This document shows, piece by piece, positions 63,013 to 64,000 of a DNA stretch of 64,000 nucleotides. The stretch comes from Bifidobacterium choladohabitans (GTDB lineage Bacteria; Actinomycetota; Actinomycetes; Actinomycetales; Bifidobacteriaceae): contig NZ_JACFPL010000002.1 in assembly GCF_016102005.1 (NCBI RefSeq), forward strand, positions 248,001 through 312,000, written 5' to 3'. Numbering within the stretch: position 1 is the first letter of the stretch; each line of letters opens with the position of its first letter. Both the position numbers and the translations under genes were made by a program. Under the pieces are notes generated by a model. That model worked only from the letters and a program-made list of their open reading frames with translations. It made no database searches and had not been told where the DNA came from.

Positions 63013-63725
63013 AGGCGATAGCCAAGCAGATCAGGTTGGACATGCAACGTTTCTCAGGAGCAGGGAGAACCTGTGTCGGTGTGCTGATTTTCATGTCCGT
63101 GCCCCTCATCGGAATCCTGTTGAACCTAGTCATGGCCCTGACAGGCAATGACGGGGAAGATGCACGGACTGCGTTGACGGGGGCAGTAACCAGCATGGGA
63201 ATCGGACTGCTTGTAGGCCTGGTATTCGGTATGTTCGTCGATTTCAGCAATACGGCAATTCGCTTGAACGGTCTGCTGCCCATAACACGTGATCACCAGG
63301 TATTCGGACGCTATGCTGCTGTAATTCTGCTGGTCCTAGTTCAGTCTTGCGGCTATGCAATATTCTTCTTCTACGCTACTGATTCATTTTTGCATGGTCA
63401 GGACCATTGGCGCGACACTGTCTTGTTTGCTTCGGGGTTGTTCCTGTTGGAGTCTTTGCTCTTTGCGGTAGCTACACCCTTGTTTTATTGGCTGGAGCCA
63501 GTTAAGGCAATGATAGTCTTCCTGGCGCTTCTTGGTTTGGTGCCAATCATGGCCCTTATCGGCAGTTTGCTGCCCTTGGACTGGGGGACCCTCTGGAATT
63601 CAATCATGCGATCTTTGACTTCCGACCTGTGGCGGCCGATGGTCCTCGGGCTGGCCTTGATTCTGGCGGTTGATATGGTTTCGATAGTCATATCTCGCAA
63701 GGTCTATGCCAGGAAGGAGATCTGA
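63009..63725 (+). CDS. ABC-2 exporter membrane subunit
   Basis: A 238-residue membrane protein with about six hydrophobic segments and no other motif, typical of ABC-2 permeases paired with YtrB-type ATPases. It starts inside the end of the ATPase gene (ATGA), with AAGGAGG upstream. It appears less GC-rich than the core genes (judged by eye), which may mean a later origin for this operon. It is convergent with thrC. Confidence 0.85.
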   Translation: MKAIAKQIRLDMQRFSGAGRTCVGVLIFMSVPLIGILLNLVMALTGNDGEDARTALTGAVTSMGIGLLVGLVFGMFVDFSNTAIRLNGLLPITRDHQVFGRYAAVILLVLVQSCGYAIFFFYATDSFLHGQDHWRDTVLFASGLFLLESLLFAVATPLFYWLEPVKAMIVFLALLGLVPIMALIGSLLPLDWGTLWNSIMRSLTSDLWRPMVLGLALILAVDMVSIVISRKVYARKEI

Positions 63726-63742
63726 GCCAATTTGTCCAGGTT

Positions 63743-64000
63743 TCAGGACTGCATGACCGCGTGGCGGACGTAGTCGGACATCTCCCTGGGATCGATGCAG
63801 TCCTGAAAGCGCACAGGTGCGCTTTCCAGGGCGCGCAGAGCCTTGGGAGGCCTGGTGTTGGTGGCCTCGGCCAGGATGTCCATGCAGCCGAAATCGCTGT
63901 CCGGGGTCTCCAGACCCAGGGATTGGCAGACCACCCGGGGGAACTTGTAGGGGCTGGCCGTGGACAGCAGCACCCGGGGTACGGCAGGATTCCTGTCGGT
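63743..64000 (-). CDS. thrC: Threonine synthase, C-terminal fragment
   Basis: The last 85 residues of a gene that runs off the right edge (its start is outside). The segment VLLSTASPYKFPRVVCQSLGL followed by ALESAPVRFQDCIDPREMSDYV is the C-terminal end of bifidobacterial-type threonine synthase, which makes threonine from O-phosphohomoserine with pyridoxal phosphate. The catalytic lysine region is not in the window. It is convergent with the ABC-2 permease, 17 bp apart. Confidence 0.8.
   Translation of the reverse strand, partial: TDRNPAVPRVLLSTASPYKFPRVVCQSLGLETPDSDFGCMDILAEATNTRPPKALRALESAPVRFQDCIDPREMSDYVRHAVMQS

Overview
The window is about 62-64% GC (estimated by eye), gene-dense, with short intergenic gaps and mostly ATG/GTG starts behind AAGGAG-type ribosome sites. 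It reads as a Bifidobacterium chromosome. Signs of this are the primary sigma factor next to a topoisomerase IV pair, actinobacterial SepH and DUF4193, a complete glutamate-type gluABCD transporter, pyruvate formate-lyase with its activase, and trigger factor/ClpP1/ClpP2/ClpX proteins close to those I know from bifidobacteria. I cannot name the species. No rRNA, tRNA, CRISPR array, prophage or insertion sequence was seen.

Layout. 1-4.9 kb: small membrane protein, PlsC acyltransferase, and a PASTA-type Ser/Thr kinase translationally coupled to a polyprenyl diphosphate synthase. 5.0-23.1 kb: information-processing core with a DUF4192-like protein, primary sigma factor, ParE, a giant Lhr helicase, ParC, a phosphodiesterase/phosphatase, SepH, DUF4193, dUTPase and Rel. 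23.3-28.2 kb: DUF349 protein divergent from hisS-aspS. 28.3-37.0 kb: two polar amino-acid ABC importers, gluABCD and a fused binding-protein/permease with its ATPase, on either side of a Ski2-like DUF3516 helicase. 37.2-48.8 kb: mixed accessory and housekeeping genes: RarA, MFS transporter with a convergent MarR gene, HAD phosphatase, Gfo/Idh oxidoreductase, a Vsr endonuclease with no methylase nearby, cyclophilin, YccF protein, a divergent TetR/drug-efflux pair, NAD synthetase and a SPOR-like small protein. 49.0-52.5 kb: pflB-pflA. 52.7-61.2 kb: RNase D, trigger factor, clpP1-clpP2, clpX, nadK-recN. 61.6-63.7 kb: a GntR/YtrA-type regulator with an ABC-2 exporter. The right edge cuts the 3' end of threonine synthase.

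How the genes work together. PflB and PflA form the anaerobic pyruvate branch that gives formate and acetyl-CoA. NadE and NadK supply NAD and NADP. Trigger factor, ClpP1P2 and ClpX form a folding/proteolysis block. Rel, SigA, topoisomerase IV, Lhr, RarA and RecN cover stringent response, transcription, chromosome topology and repair.

I found no clearly new multi-gene system. The best leads are local: a Ser in place of the first residue of the ClpX IGF tripeptide, a Gly-to-Asp change in Lhr helicase motif VI, an exact 16-bp tandem repeat downstream of pflA, a CRP/GlxR-type palindrome upstream of pflB, an operator-like palindrome over the efflux-pump promoter, a long acidic insertion in ParE, a large cytoplasmic tail on GluD, and a hairpin directly before the DUF3516 helicase start codon.
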